A stretch of DNA of 64,000 bases, from NCBI RefSeq assembly GCF_014451325.2, contig NZ_JACSCH020000010.1:231098-295097 (forward strand), read 5' to 3'. Positions 53,699 to 63,055 of this stretch are shown piece after piece. Positions within the stretch are counted from its first letter, which is position 1; the number at the start of each line of letters is the position of its first letter. Under the pieces are notes generated by a model that saw nothing but the letters and a program-made list of their open reading frames with translations, made no database searches and was not told the origin of the DNA. The stretch comes from Streptomyces sp. CB02980. GTDB taxonomy: Bacteria; Actinomycetota; Actinomycetes; Streptomycetales; Streptomycetaceae. A program made the translations under genes and the position numbers.

Positions 53699-55606
53699 TC
53701 ACGGGGTGCGGCCGTCGGGACCGTGGGAACCGCCGCGTCGGAGAACGGGGCGCAGCGCGTCGATGACGCTCGCGTCGTCGACGGTGGACGGGATGGGTTC
53801 GTCGCGGCCGTCGGCGATGCCCCGCATCGTCTTGCGAAGGATCTTTCCCGAGCGGGTCTTGGGCAGGGCGGCCACGACCGCCACGTCCTTGAGGGAGGCG
53901 ACGGCGCCGATCCGGTCGCGTACGAGCTGGACGAGTTCGGCCTCGACCTCGCCCGGTTCGCGGCCGGCGCCGGCTTTCAGGACGACGAAGCCCCGCGGCA
54001 CCTGTCCCTTGAGGGGGTCGGCGACACCGATGACCGCGCACTCGGCGACGTCGGGGTGGGCGGCCAGGGCCTCCTCCATGCTGCCCGTGGACAGCCGGTG
54101 TCCGGCGACGTTGATGACGTCGTCGGTGCGGCCCATGACGAAGACGTAGCCGTCGTCGTCGATGTGCCCGCTGTCACCCGTGAGGTAGTAGCCGTCGTAG
54201 GCGGACAGGTAGGAGGCGACGTACCGGTCGTCGTCGTTCCAGAGGGTGGGGAGTGCTCCGGGCGGCAGGGGGAGTCTGACCACGATCGCGCCGTCGACGC
54301 CCTCGGGGGCCGGCTTGCCCGAGGGGTCGAGGACGCGGACGTCCCAGCCGGGCAGCGGGCGGGTGGGGGAGCCGGGTTTGACGGGGGCGGCTTCGATGCC
54401 TACCGGGTTGGCGACGATGGGCCAGCCGGTCTCGGTCTGCCACCAGTGGTCGATCACCGGGACGTCCAGGAGGGCGCTCGCCCAGCGATAGGTCTCGGGG
54501 TCGAGACGCTCGCCGGCGAGGAAGAGGTAGCGCAGGCGGGAGAGGTCGTGGTCCGCGGCGAGTGTTCCCTCCGGGTCCTCCTTGCGGATCGCCCGGAAGG
54601 CGGTGGGCGCCGTGAACATGGTCTTGACGCCGTAGTCGGCCGCGACGCGCCAGAACTGACCCGCGTCCGGTGTGCCGACCGGCTTGCCCTCGTACAGGAC
54701 GGTCGTGGCACCGGCCAGCAGGGGCCCGTAGACGATGTACGAATGACCGACGACCCAGCCGACGTCGGATCCGGTGAACATGGTCTCGCCCGGCCCGATG
54801 TCGTACACGGCGCCCATCGACCACTGCAGGGCGACCGCGTAGCCGCCGCAGTCGCGCACCACTCCCTTGGGCTTTCCGGTGGTCCCGGAGGTGTAGAGGA
54901 CGTACAGCGGATCGGTCGCGGACACGGGAACGCAGTCGGCCGGCGGTGCGGCGGCCACCAGGCCGGCCCAGTCGAGGTCGTCGGGCCCCAACTCGGCCGG
55001 CGCCTGCGGCCGTTGCAGGATCACGCTCTTCTCGGGTCTGTGGGCGGCGAGTTCGATCGCCCGGTCGAGCAGCGGCTTGTACGCGATGACGCGCTTGCCC
55101 TCGATGCCGCAGGAGGCGGAGACGACCACCTTGGGCTTGGCGTCGTCGATGCGGAGGGCGAGCTCGCGCGGGGCGAACCCGCCGAAGACGACCGAGTGGA
55201 CCGCGCCGATCCGGGCGCAGGCCAGCATCGCGATGGCGGCCTCCGGGACCATCGGCAGGTAGATCACCACCCGGTCACCACGCCCCACGCCGAGCTGGGC
55301 GAGCGCCCCGGCGAAAGCCGCCACCTCGTCCCTCAGCTGCGTGTAGCTGTAGGTACGCCGGGTGTCGGTGACGGGGGAGTCGTAGACGAGCGCGGGCTGG
55401 TCGCCGCGACCGGCTTCGACGTGCCGGTCGAGCGCGTTGAAGCAGACGTTGAGTCGTCCGTCGGGAAACCAGCGGTAGAAGGGGGCGCCCGAGGAGTCCA
55501 GGGCCCGTCGCGGGACGACATCCCAGTCGATGCCCTCGGCGGCGTCGAGCCAGAAGGTCTCGGGGTCTTCCGTACTGGCGCGGAAGACATCCTCGTACAT
55601 TCCCAT
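53699..55606 (-). CDS. Propionyl-/acetyl-CoA synthetase-like acyl-CoA synthetase
   Basis: 635 residues of the acetyl-CoA synthetase family. It activates a short acid with ATP and CoA. The AMP-binding P-loop reads YTSGTTGKPKGVVRD (about 233-247), the hinge region YYLTGDSGHIDDDGY (about 500) and GRTDDVINVAGHRLSTG (about 517). The catalytic Lys is in SGKILRKTMRG near the C-terminus. The motif VRDCGGYAVALQWSM is typical of propionyl-CoA synthetases (PrpE). The ATG at 55606 has GAGGAG upstream. Propionate or acetate specificity is not certain. Confidence 0.85.
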   Translation of the reverse strand: MGMYEDVFRASTEDPETFWLDAAEGIDWDVVPRRALDSSGAPFYRWFPDGRLNVCFNALDRHVEAGRGDQPALVYDSPVTDTRRTYSYTQLRDEVAAFAGALAQLGVGRGDRVVIYLPMVPEAAIAMLACARIGAVHSVVFGGFAPRELALRIDDAKPKVVVSASCGIEGKRVIAYKPLLDRAIELAAHRPEKSVILQRPQAPAELGPDDLDWAGLVAAAPPADCVPVSATDPLYVLYTSGTTGKPKGVVRDCGGYAVALQWSMGAVYDIGPGETMFTGSDVGWVVGHSYIVYGPLLAGATTVLYEGKPVGTPDAGQFWRVAADYGVKTMFTAPTAFRAIRKEDPEGTLAADHDLSRLRYLFLAGERLDPETYRWASALLDVPVIDHWWQTETGWPIVANPVGIEAAPVKPGSPTRPLPGWDVRVLDPSGKPAPEGVDGAIVVRLPLPPGALPTLWNDDDRYVASYLSAYDGYYLTGDSGHIDDDGYVFVMGRTDDVINVAGHRLSTGSMEEALAAHPDVAECAVIGVADPLKGQVPRGFVVLKAGAGREPGEVEAELVQLVRDRIGAVASLKDVAVVAALPKTRSGKILRKTMRGIADGRDEPIPSTVDDASVIDALRPVLRRGGSHGPDGRTP

Positions 55607-55863
55607 CGCGGACTCCTCTTGTCGCGTCGGGGTTCCAACGCCGTGGGGTCGGACTGCGGTTGCGGCGTACACACGGGCCGGGGTGGGGCCGGCGGGGCGG
55701 ACCACGCATACCGTATGTCGGCGGTCTGCGGTCTGCGACCGTGATCGACCGGACGGATCCCGGCCGGCCTGCGTCTCGAAGCCGGCGCGGGCCGGTGAAC
55801 CGGACGGCGTGATGCGTGCCACTGTCGGGGCACTTCGCGTCGGGCATGCGTGATCATGGTCGG

Positions 55864-56565
55864 ATGGACGCTCGTTTCCTTGGTATCGCTGAGCTTTCCG
55901 AAGCCCCGTCCGTGGCGGTCGTGATCGACGTCATGCGTGCTTACACGGTGGCCGCCTGGGCCTTCGCCCGGGGCGCGGAGAAGATCGTTCTCGCCGAGTC
56001 GCTGGACGACGCCCTGGCGCTGAAGGCCCGTCACCCGGACTGGGTGGCGCTCAAGGACGGCCCGCCCGCGCCCGGCTTCGACGCCGTCAACTCGCCGGGG
56101 CTGCTGCGGTCCGTCGACCTGGGTGGACGGACCGTCGTGCAGAAGACCACGGCGGGGACGGTGGGCGCCCTCGCGGTCAAGGAGGCGTCGCTGGTGCTGT
56201 GCGCCGGCTTCGTGGTGGCGGAGGCGACGGCTCGGATCCTGCGGGCACGCGATGGCGACGACGTCACGTTCGTGGTCACGGGCGAGGACGGCCGGGCCGA
56301 CGAAGACCTGGCGTGCGCGCAGTACATCGCTCGTCGGGCGACCGAGAGCGCGACGGACGCGGCCGAGTTCCTCCTCCGCGCCGGCGCGTCGCGCGCCGCC
56401 GCCGAGCTGACGGAGGGCATGCGCGAGGGAGCCCACCCCGATGACGTCGCCCTCTGCCTCGAACTCGACCGGTTCCCCTTCGCCATGGTGGCGACCCTGG
56501 AGGACGGGCTCATGGTCCTCCGCCCTCATGGTGCGCCTTCGCCCACCGACACCGCTGCCATCTGA
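55864..56565 (+). CDS. ComB-like (2-phosphosulfolactate phosphatase family) protein
   Basis: 233 residues. Family features: VAVVIDVMRAYTVAAWAFARGAEKI (given as region 17-41), VVQKTTAGTVGAL (about 97-109) and CAQYIARR with the two metal/phosphate-binding loops. In methanogens ComB dephosphorylates 2-phosphosulfolactate for coenzyme M; Streptomyces is not known to make it, so the substrate here is probably different. ATG 55864 is chosen, though an ATG at 55846 is in the same frame. No partner genes nearby. Confidence 0.7.
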   Translation: MDARFLGIAELSEAPSVAVVIDVMRAYTVAAWAFARGAEKIVLAESLDDALALKARHPDWVALKDGPPAPGFDAVNSPGLLRSVDLGGRTVVQKTTAGTVGALAVKEASLVLCAGFVVAEATARILRARDGDDVTFVVTGEDGRADEDLACAQYIARRATESATDAAEFLLRAGASRAAAELTEGMREGAHPDDVALCLELDRFPFAMVATLEDGLMVLRPHGAPSPTDTAAI

Positions 56566-56708
56566 TCGGCGACGCGGTCCCCCACCTCCCGGCTGCTCCG
56601 ATAGGCGGAAGCCCCGTCGGGCGTGCGGCGCACCCCGTGCGTGCCCTCTCCGGCCGGGCGTCGGCCTTCTGGTACGACGGTGGCCCGACCACTCGGAGGA
56701 GGACGTGG

Positions 56709-57050
56709 GTGTCCGACAACATGGAGCCGAACCGGCGGACCGGTGAGCAGACGAAGGCGCTGGCGGAAGCCGCGGCGGTGGTCGTCGCCGCGCGACGCGA
56801 GGCAGCGGCGATCCTGCGGAGGGCGGACACGGAGCTGCTGCCCGAGGAGCGCGACTGGTTCGTGGGCGACGGCTGCGGGGGTGCGCTGGCACCGCCCCCG
56901 ACTCCCCACTTCTGCCTGTGCCCGCGCTACCGCGGCAACGGCCACGAGCCCTGTGTGAACACCTTCGTCGACGACACGGGACCTGATCTCGGCACGGGCT
57001 CCCCCCGCGTCCGCTGCCGCCACCCGAAGGACTCGCACGGCCGGATCTGA
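56709..57050 (+). CDS. Small protein with Cys/His-rich C-terminus, unknown
   Basis: 113 residues. The N-terminal half is a charged Ala-rich helix (about 8-40); the C-terminal half has four cysteines, in FCLCPRYRGNGHEPC and RVRCRHPKD, which could form a zinc or iron site. The family is not recognised. GTG at 56709 is chosen because GGAGGAGG lies six bases upstream. Real-gene support comes from this RBS and the patterned cysteines. Confidence 0.6.
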   Translation: MSDNMEPNRRTGEQTKALAEAAAVVVAARREAAAILRRADTELLPEERDWFVGDGCGGALAPPPTPHFCLCPRYRGNGHEPCVNTFVDDTGPDLGTGSPRVRCRHPKDSHGRI

Positions 57051-57240
57051 CCCCCGGTCACCGGTGCGAGGTCCGGAGTCGTACGTCCCGGCCGACCGGA
57101 AGATCATCACATCGGAGTAACAAGATCGGATCAGTGGGTGTAGGTGGGGATGTGTCGGGGGAAGACCCGAGTGGCACCCGTGGAAGGGCGCCGCGACGGT
57201 CCCACCCCGGACCGTCGCCGGACTGACCAGAAGGACGAGC

Positions 57241-57444
57241 ATGGCCAGCGGCACCGTGAAGTGGTTCAACTCCGAGAAGGGCTTCGGCTTCATCGCCCAG
57301 GACGGCGGCGGACCGGACGTCTTCGCCCACTACTCCAACATCTCGGGCAACGGGTACCGCGAGCTGACCGAGGGCGAGGCCGTGACGTTCGACATCACCC
57401 AGGGCCAGAAGGGTCCGCAGGCGGAGAACATCGTCCGGGGCTGA
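57241..57444 (+). CDS. Cold shock protein (CspA family)
   Basis: 67 residues, one OB-fold. RNP1 is KGFGFI (about 15-20) and RNP2 is VFAHY (about 28-32). It binds single-stranded RNA and DNA and melts structured mRNA. The leader of about 190 bases before the ATG is unusually long, as is common for csp genes with temperature-responsive leaders. Followed by a strong terminator. Confidence 0.95.
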   Translation: MASGTVKWFNSEKGFGFIAQDGGGPDVFAHYSNISGNGYRELTEGEAVTFDITQGQKGPQAENIVRG

Positions 57445-57496
57445 GCCCCGGGCCCGCTCCGGCGGGCTTGTCTCCCTCCTGACGGCGACCCGCTGT

Positions 57497-57529
57497 CGAC
57501 GGCGCCCGCACCTCGTGCGGGCGCCGTCG
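57497..57529. terminator. Bidirectional terminator after csp
   Basis: A perfect 15-bp stem (cgacggcgcccgcac, 3-base loop) 53 bases after the csp stop and 30 bases from the convergent sugar dehydrogenase stop. Confidence 0.75.
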
Positions 57530-57558
57530 GGGTGTCGTGACACCCGTGGCGGTGGCGG

Positions 57559-60087
57559 TCAGCCGACGTCGATGCGGAAGATCTTGTCGGAGCCGTCGGG
57601 ATCGCCGCCGTTGTTGTCGGCGTTGGTCGTCGTCAGCCAGAGCCGGTCGGCGCCCGGGACCTTCGTGACCGTACGCAGACGGCCGTAGCTGCCGACGTAG
57701 TACGAGGTCGGTGTGCCGACCGTCTCGGTGTCGCCGTTGATCGGGATCCGCCACATCCGCTCGCCCCGCAGGCTCGCCATGTAGACGACGTTGCGCACGA
57801 TCGCGATGCCGCTCGGCGATGCCTGCGCGACCGGCCAGGACGCCTTGGGGTCGGTCATGCCGGCCGCACCGCAGGTGCCCTCACAGGTGGGCCAGCCGTA
57901 GTTGGCCCCGGGCTTGACGAGGTTGAGCTCGTCCCGCGTGGCGTCGCCGAACTCCGCCTCCCACAGACGGCCGCCGCGGTCGAACGCCAGGCCCTGGGGA
58001 TTGCGGTGGCCCAGGCTGTACACGTAGTTGCCGAACGGGTTGCCCGGGGCGGGAGCGCCCGCCGTGGTCAGCCGCAGGATCTTGCCGTTGAGCGAGTTCT
58101 TGTCCTGGGCCAGCGCGGGCGTCTGACCGTCACCCGTGGAGGCGTACAGGAACCCGTCCGGGCCGATGGCCAGCCGGCCGCCGTTGTGGAAGCGGTTCTT
58201 CTTGATGCCCTGGAGCAGCACGGTGTAGCCGCCGAGCGAGGTGCCGTTGTACGTCATCCGCACGATCCGGTTGCCCTCGGAAGCGGTGTGCATGAGGTAG
58301 ACGTGGCGGTTGGTCGACCAGTCGGGGTCGACGGCCACGCCGAGCAGACCGCCCTCGCCGTCCGTGGTCACCACGTTGGGGACCGTGCCCACCTGTGTCT
58401 TCGTACCGGTCGGGGTCAGCCTGTAGACCTTGAAGCTGTCCCGTTCCGTCACCAGGGCGGACGTGCCGTCCGGCATCCAGTGGACGCCCCAGGGAATGGT
58501 CCAGCCGCTGGACAGCGTCGCCGGGGAGCCGGGCACGCCACCGTCGTCGGCACACGCTCCGGTCGTGAAGGAGACCGGATCGGACGCTGCCGAGTAGCCG
58601 CCCGCCGTGTCCTTGGCGACCACCGTCAGGCTGAACGGCGCGTCGCACGCGAGCCCCGTCACGGCCTTCGTGGTGACCGGCGGGGTGCCGGTCACGGTGG
58701 CGACGACCGCCGCACCGCTGCGGATCTCGTACGCCACGACACCCTGGTCGTCCGTGGCAGCGCCCCACGTCAGGGTGGCCCCGGTGGAGGTGACGGCGGA
58801 GACGGTGGGGGTGCCCGGCCGGCTCGGCAGCGGATCGGTGCCGGGTGTGGTGGCGCAGTCGACGGCCGGGCTCGCCGGGGAGGCGTTGCCGGACGCGTCA
58901 CGCGCGATCACGGTCAGGTTGTACGTGGTGCCCGGGGCGAGTCCGGTGAGGGCCTTGGCGGTGGTGTCGCCCGGCGCCTCGGCGAGCTTGTTGCCGCGCT
59001 CGTAGATGTCGTACGCGCTGACGGCCACGTCGTCGGTGGCGGCGCCCCACGTGAGGGTCAGCCCGTTCGGGCCGGCGGCGGAGCAGCTCGGTGTGCCGGG
59101 TCGGGTCGGGGGCGTGGTGTCGGCCGCGGTGCCGACCCGCAGCCGGTCGAGGTTCGGGCCGCCGTCGGCACTGGTCGCGGTGGCCCGGACCTTGTTCGTA
59201 CCGGCCTGGAGCACGGCGTTCACGGTCTTCGCCGTCCAGGTGTCCCAGCTGCCCGTGGACGGGAACGTGACGCCGGACGCGACCACCGTGCCGTTGACGG
59301 AGATGTCCAGGGGGCGGGTGGCCGTCGTTCCGTTGGCGTACTGGAGGGCGAGCGAGGCACTGCCCGCCGTCGCGGCGCTCACCGTGAACTCCACGTACGA
59401 ACCGGCGATGTTGGTGTAGTCGACGAATCCGCTGCCGGTGTAGCCCGTGTGGTTGGTCGCCACGGCGCCCTGCCCGATGGCGGCGTCCTCGGCCTGGTAG
59501 TCGGAGACCGGAGCGGTGAGTTCGACGTCCAGGTGATCCAGATTGGGCAGGCCTGCCGCGGTGGTGGAGGTCAGCCGGATCTTGTTGTTCCCGGCCGTGA
59601 CGGGGGCGGTCACGGTGGCTGTCGTCCAGCCGCTCCATGAACCGGTGGACGGGAACGAACGGGCGGCCGCGACCACCGCGCCGTTGACGGAGATGGTCGC
59701 CGGGCGGTCCGTGGTGGTCCCGTTGGCGTACCGGATCGCGAGCACCGCCGTACCGGCGCTCGCGGCGTTCACGGTGAACTCCACATGACTGCCCGCCACG
59801 TTGTCGCCGTTGACGAACCCGGTGCCGGAGAAGCCGGCGTGGTTGGCCTCCACCACGCCCTGGGACACGGCGGCGGACTCGGCTTCGTAGCGGACGGGCG
59901 CCGCCGCGCGGTCGGGGACGTCGGCGCGGTCGGGGACGCGTGCGCGGTCGGTGGCCGCTGTGCGCTCGGTGGCGGCGGTGGCCGGGGGAGGGACCAGCAG
60001 GGCGGCCGACCCGAGGGCGGCGACCACCATCGTGCTGATCAGTCCGGGGCGTAGGCGTCGGAGGGTCGGGTGTGTGGATCTCTGCAC
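57559..60087 (-). CDS. Secreted CBM35/Fn3 sugar dehydrogenase-like protein
   Basis: 842 residues. Signal peptide (1-39, ending ATA), a short low-complexity linker (about 40-63), two CBM35-type carbohydrate-binding modules (about 65-192 and 195-322; each starts YEAE/YQAED and has NIAGSYVEFTV), two fibronectin type III domains (about 330-415 and 425-505), then a glucose/sorbosone dehydrogenase-type beta-propeller (about 512-842). The propeller has GGRLAIGPDGFLYASTGDG, LGHRNPQGLAFD and NYGWPTCEG. PQQ would be the expected cofactor; whether it is made by this host is unknown. It oxidises sugars at the cell surface or acts on bound glycans. Four cysteines may form disulfides. ATG at 60087. Confidence 0.82.
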   Translation of the reverse strand: MQRSTHPTLRRLRPGLISTMVVAALGSAALLVPPPATAATERTAATDRARVPDRADVPDRAAAPVRYEAESAAVSQGVVEANHAGFSGTGFVNGDNVAGSHVEFTVNAASAGTAVLAIRYANGTTTDRPATISVNGAVVAAARSFPSTGSWSGWTTATVTAPVTAGNNKIRLTSTTAAGLPNLDHLDVELTAPVSDYQAEDAAIGQGAVATNHTGYTGSGFVDYTNIAGSYVEFTVSAATAGSASLALQYANGTTATRPLDISVNGTVVASGVTFPSTGSWDTWTAKTVNAVLQAGTNKVRATATSADGGPNLDRLRVGTAADTTPPTRPGTPSCSAAGPNGLTLTWGAATDDVAVSAYDIYERGNKLAEAPGDTTAKALTGLAPGTTYNLTVIARDASGNASPASPAVDCATTPGTDPLPSRPGTPTVSAVTSTGATLTWGAATDDQGVVAYEIRSGAAVVATVTGTPPVTTKAVTGLACDAPFSLTVVAKDTAGGYSAASDPVSFTTGACADDGGVPGSPATLSSGWTIPWGVHWMPDGTSALVTERDSFKVYRLTPTGTKTQVGTVPNVVTTDGEGGLLGVAVDPDWSTNRHVYLMHTASEGNRIVRMTYNGTSLGGYTVLLQGIKKNRFHNGGRLAIGPDGFLYASTGDGQTPALAQDKNSLNGKILRLTTAGAPAPGNPFGNYVYSLGHRNPQGLAFDRGGRLWEAEFGDATRDELNLVKPGANYGWPTCEGTCGAAGMTDPKASWPVAQASPSGIAIVRNVVYMASLRGERMWRIPINGDTETVGTPTSYYVGSYGRLRTVTKVPGADRLWLTTTNADNNGGDPDGSDKIFRIDVG
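59905..59965. repeat. Gcgcggtcggggacg-type repeat in the sugar dehydrogenase linker
   Basis: Degenerate tandem units of about 18 bases encode the DRADVPDRA-like linker after the signal peptide. Confidence 0.5.
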
Positions 60088-60291
60088 GTCAACTCACTTC
60101 CCGGGAGGGGTGCGGTGGGGTGATCAGCCCCGCCCGGGCTGCGGAATCGCGGCACCGGCCGCGGTGTCGAGCACCCGCAGCAGCGTGGCAGTGCGGCCAA
60201 CGGACGTTCTCAGCTTCAGGGCTTGGCAGGGCACGGTCAATACGTTGTTAGGAAAGTTTCCCAATAGTCAGGCCCCGGGTGCCGGGCCGCA

Positions 60292-61092
60292 TCAGAGGGC
60301 TCCGATGGTCCGGGCGGCGTAGAAGGCGCCGATCGCGGCGGCGAGTACGCCGAGCAGCAGACGCAGGGCCTTCTCGGGCAGGCGAGGCTGGAGGCGGGCG
60401 CCGAGATAGCCGCCGACCAGTCCGCCGAGGCCGCACGCCAGGCCGAGCCACCAGTCGGGGGCGACGTCACCGGAGCTGGCCAGGGACAGCACCACGTACG
60501 CGGCGGCGCCGACGAGGGAGGTGGCGAACGTGGCGGCGAGCGCGGCCGGTGCCACCCGGCTCATGGGCAGGCCGCGGGCGGCCAGGATCGGCCCGAGCAG
60601 CGAGCCGCCGCCGATGCCGTAGATCCCGCCGAACACCCCCACCCCCACGGCCAGCGTGGTGAGCACGGCCGGGCGCGGCTCCGCCGGTGAGACGGCGGGG
60701 GTCGGGGTGCGGCGTGCGGGGGCGAGCGTGCGGGCGCACAGCCAGAGTCCGAGAGGCAGCAGGAGGACCGCGACCAGCAACTGGAAGACCTCCGGGCCCG
60801 GGAGGGCGTAGACGCGGATCGCGGCGCCGAGGACGACTCCCGGCAGCGTGCCGGCGATCAGCCGCCGGGTCAGCGGGCCGCGCAGTGTGCCGTCGCGGCG
60901 GTAGCGCCACAGGGCGCCGGGTCCGGCCACCACGTTGTACAGGAGGTTCGTCGGAGTGATCGCCGGGTTCGGTACGCCGAAGACGCTCAGATGGACCGGC
61001 AGCAGGAACACCGCCCCGGACACGCCGGCCGGCGCGGTCACCACCGCGATCAGCAGCCCGGCGACCAGGCCCGCCCACACCGTCCAGTCCAC
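60292..61092 (-). CDS. TauE/SafE family sulfite exporter-like membrane protein
   Basis: 266 residues with about eight membrane helices in two halves. Each half has the TauE motif: LLIAVVTAPAGVSGAVFLLP and later VFGGIYGIGGGSLLGPILA. The family exports sulfite, organosulfonates or other small anions, or takes up sulfur compounds; the substrate is not clear. A GTG start at 61092 is chosen (GGGGAG just upstream); the longer open frame to 61350 has no protein-like content. Confidence 0.83.
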   Translation of the reverse strand: MDWTVWAGLVAGLLIAVVTAPAGVSGAVFLLPVHLSVFGVPNPAITPTNLLYNVVAGPGALWRYRRDGTLRGPLTRRLIAGTLPGVVLGAAIRVYALPGPEVFQLLVAVLLLPLGLWLCARTLAPARRTPTPAVSPAEPRPAVLTTLAVGVGVFGGIYGIGGGSLLGPILAARGLPMSRVAPAALAATFATSLVGAAAYVVLSLASSGDVAPDWWLGLACGLGGLVGGYLGARLQPRLPEKALRLLLGVLAAAIGAFYAARTIGAL

Positions 61093-61213
61093 CGGGCTCC
61101 CCGTTCCTCCGACGCCGCCCGGACAGTACCGGACCGTGTCCGCGGGCCGGCCGGCCAGGGGCTCGGCGGCAACGTGATGTTCATGTGTCGCTGTGCGTCG
61201 GTAGGCTCGTCGT

Positions 61214-61579
61214 ATGGTCCAGAGCAACGCTGAAGACGTCGACGGATACCTGGCCGAGGTGCCCGCGCCCCGGCAGGAGACGCTGCGGCGGCTGCGCGAG
61301 CTGTGCCGGGAGGAACTGGTCGGCTTCACGGAGTCGATGGCGTACGGCATGCCGGTCTACGAGCGGGACGGCAGCGCCGAGATCGCCTTCGCCAGCCAGA
61401 AGCAGTACATCTCCTTCTACCTCATGCGCGGCGACGTCCGCGACGCCTTCACGGAGCGGCTCGCGGGGCAGGACATGGGCAAGGGGTGTCTGCGGTTCAG
61501 GAAGCCCGAGCGGATCGACTTCGATCTGGTGCGCGACCTCCTGAAGGCCACCGCGGTCCGGCCCGGCGCGATCTGCTGA
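61214..61579 (+). CDS. DUF1801 (YdhG-like) protein
   Basis: 121 residues. The family pattern is present: VDGYLAEVPAPRQETLRRLRELC, ESMAYGMPVYERDGS and FASQKQYISFYLM, followed by GKGCLRFRKPERID. The domain was first noted in the B. subtilis iron chaperone Fra/YdhG; its role here is unknown. ATG at 61214. Divergent from the TauE gene. Confidence 0.83.
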   Translation: MVQSNAEDVDGYLAEVPAPRQETLRRLRELCREELVGFTESMAYGMPVYERDGSAEIAFASQKQYISFYLMRGDVRDAFTERLAGQDMGKGCLRFRKPERIDFDLVRDLLKATAVRPGAIC

Positions 61580-61759
61580 CCGCCCTGCCCCGGCGGTGTC
61601 GTGGCCCTCGCGGCCGGGCGGTGAACACACGCCGACATGTGCATGCTTCTTCCGTCACGTCCCTGTACGGGAGTTGACTACGTGTCCAACAGCGGCGAGC
61701 GTTCGGAGGGGCGGGTTCGGGCCGCCCGGTGGCAGTAGGGACGGACGGGGGAGTCGGTC

Positions 61760-63052
61760 ATGCTCGCACGAATACTGCGCGTACCCGCGGTGCGGAAGAG
61801 ACTGCTGTGGACCCTGCTCGCCGTGGTGCTGTTCCGGCTGGGGCAGAACCTGCCCCTCCCGGGCGTACACGGCGAAGCGTTGGCGAGGGCGGCGGCGGCC
61901 GAGACCGCGGCGGCCGAGGACGGCGAGGGAGGGCAACGGCTCTACGGCCTCGTCGAGTTGCTCACCGGAGGCGGCCTCGGGCAGCTGTCGGTGTTCACGT
62001 TCGGGATCGTGCCCGTCATCGCCGCCCGGCTCGTCATGGAGGTCGCGGGGCCGTTGGTTCCGCGCGTCCGGCTTCTGGCGGCGGCCGGCAGCGAGGGTGC
62101 CGCGGTGATCGCGCGCTGGACCAGGCGGCTCGCCGTCCTTCTGGCCGCCGGCCTCGGTGTATGGGTGGCGGCCGCCGTGGCCGGCGAAGGGTGCGTCCCG
62201 CTCACCGGCATCTGCGCTTCCGGGGGCCCGGGCCTGCTCCACGACCGCGCCGACGGCCCGATCGTGGCCGTCGCCCTGGTGGCGACGACGGCCGCGGGCA
62301 CGGCGGTCGTCCTTCGGTTGGGCGGGCTGATCACGGCGCGCGGGGTCGGCGAGGGGCTCTCCGTGCTCTTCCTCGCCCAACTCGCCGCCGTCGTCCCGGG
62401 TCAGGTCGCGAGCGCCGCCCGGGAGACCGGGGGCACGCGCGGCACCCTGGTGCTCCTCGCCGTCGTCCTCGCCCTCCTGGTCATGACGGTGGTGGTCGTC
62501 GTCGTGCAGCAGAGCGAGCGGCGCATCCCCGTGCAGCAGGCCAAGCGGATGGTCGGCCGCAGCGCCCTCGGCCCCACCCCGACCTACGTCCCCGTCAGGG
62601 GCGGCCAGGACGGCTTCGTCGTGATGATCCCGGCCTCGCTGCTGCTCCTCGCGCCCGCCCCGGTCGGGCCGTGGCTCCTGCCCGCGTACGTCCTGGTCGT
62701 CTTCGCGTACGGGTGGCTCCGGGCCCGAGTCGAGCCCGCCGCCCCCGACCTCGCCGACCGGCTGAAGCGCTCGGGCCTGTTCGTACCCGGTGTCCGTACG
62801 GGGCCGCAGACCGCGCAGTACATCGCTTACGTCCAGTCGCGGATCGGGCTGACCGCCGCGCTCGCCATGACGGGCGTCGCCCTGGTCCCCGTGCTCGCCC
62901 TCACCCTCTCCGCCGGGCCCGCCGGGCGGTTCGCCCTCAGTGCGACGACGCTGCTGATCGTCGTGAGCGCCGCCGTGAGGACCGCGCTGCCGGCCGTACG
63001 GCAGATGGAGTCCCTTGCCGTGCGACAGGCGTACGGCCCGTTCCTGCGCTGA
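61760..63052 (+). CDS. Divergent SecY paralogue (SecY2-like)
   Basis: 430 residues, near normal SecY length with about ten membrane helices. SecY hallmarks: FRLGQNLPLPGV after the first helix, FTFGIVPVIAARLVMEV (about 75-91), QQSERRIPVQQAKRMVGR (about 255-272; the loop contacting SecA) and TPTYVPVRGGQDGFVVMIPASLLLL. It departs from canonical SecY in a shortened or altered plug region around LYGLVELLTGGGLGQL and in additional loops. It is not in a ribosomal operon, so it is a second SecY copy rather than the main translocase. A specialised secretion role is inferred. ATG with GGAG upstream. Confidence 0.8.
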   Translation: MLARILRVPAVRKRLLWTLLAVVLFRLGQNLPLPGVHGEALARAAAAETAAAEDGEGGQRLYGLVELLTGGGLGQLSVFTFGIVPVIAARLVMEVAGPLVPRVRLLAAAGSEGAAVIARWTRRLAVLLAAGLGVWVAAAVAGEGCVPLTGICASGGPGLLHDRADGPIVAVALVATTAAGTAVVLRLGGLITARGVGEGLSVLFLAQLAAVVPGQVASAARETGGTRGTLVLLAVVLALLVMTVVVVVVQQSERRIPVQQAKRMVGRSALGPTPTYVPVRGGQDGFVVMIPASLLLLAPAPVGPWLLPAYVLVVFAYGWLRARVEPAAPDLADRLKRSGLFVPGVRTGPQTAQYIAYVQSRIGLTAALAMTGVALVPVLALTLSAGPAGRFALSATTLLIVVSAAVRTALPAVRQMESLAVRQAYGPFLR

Positions 63053-63055
63053 TCG

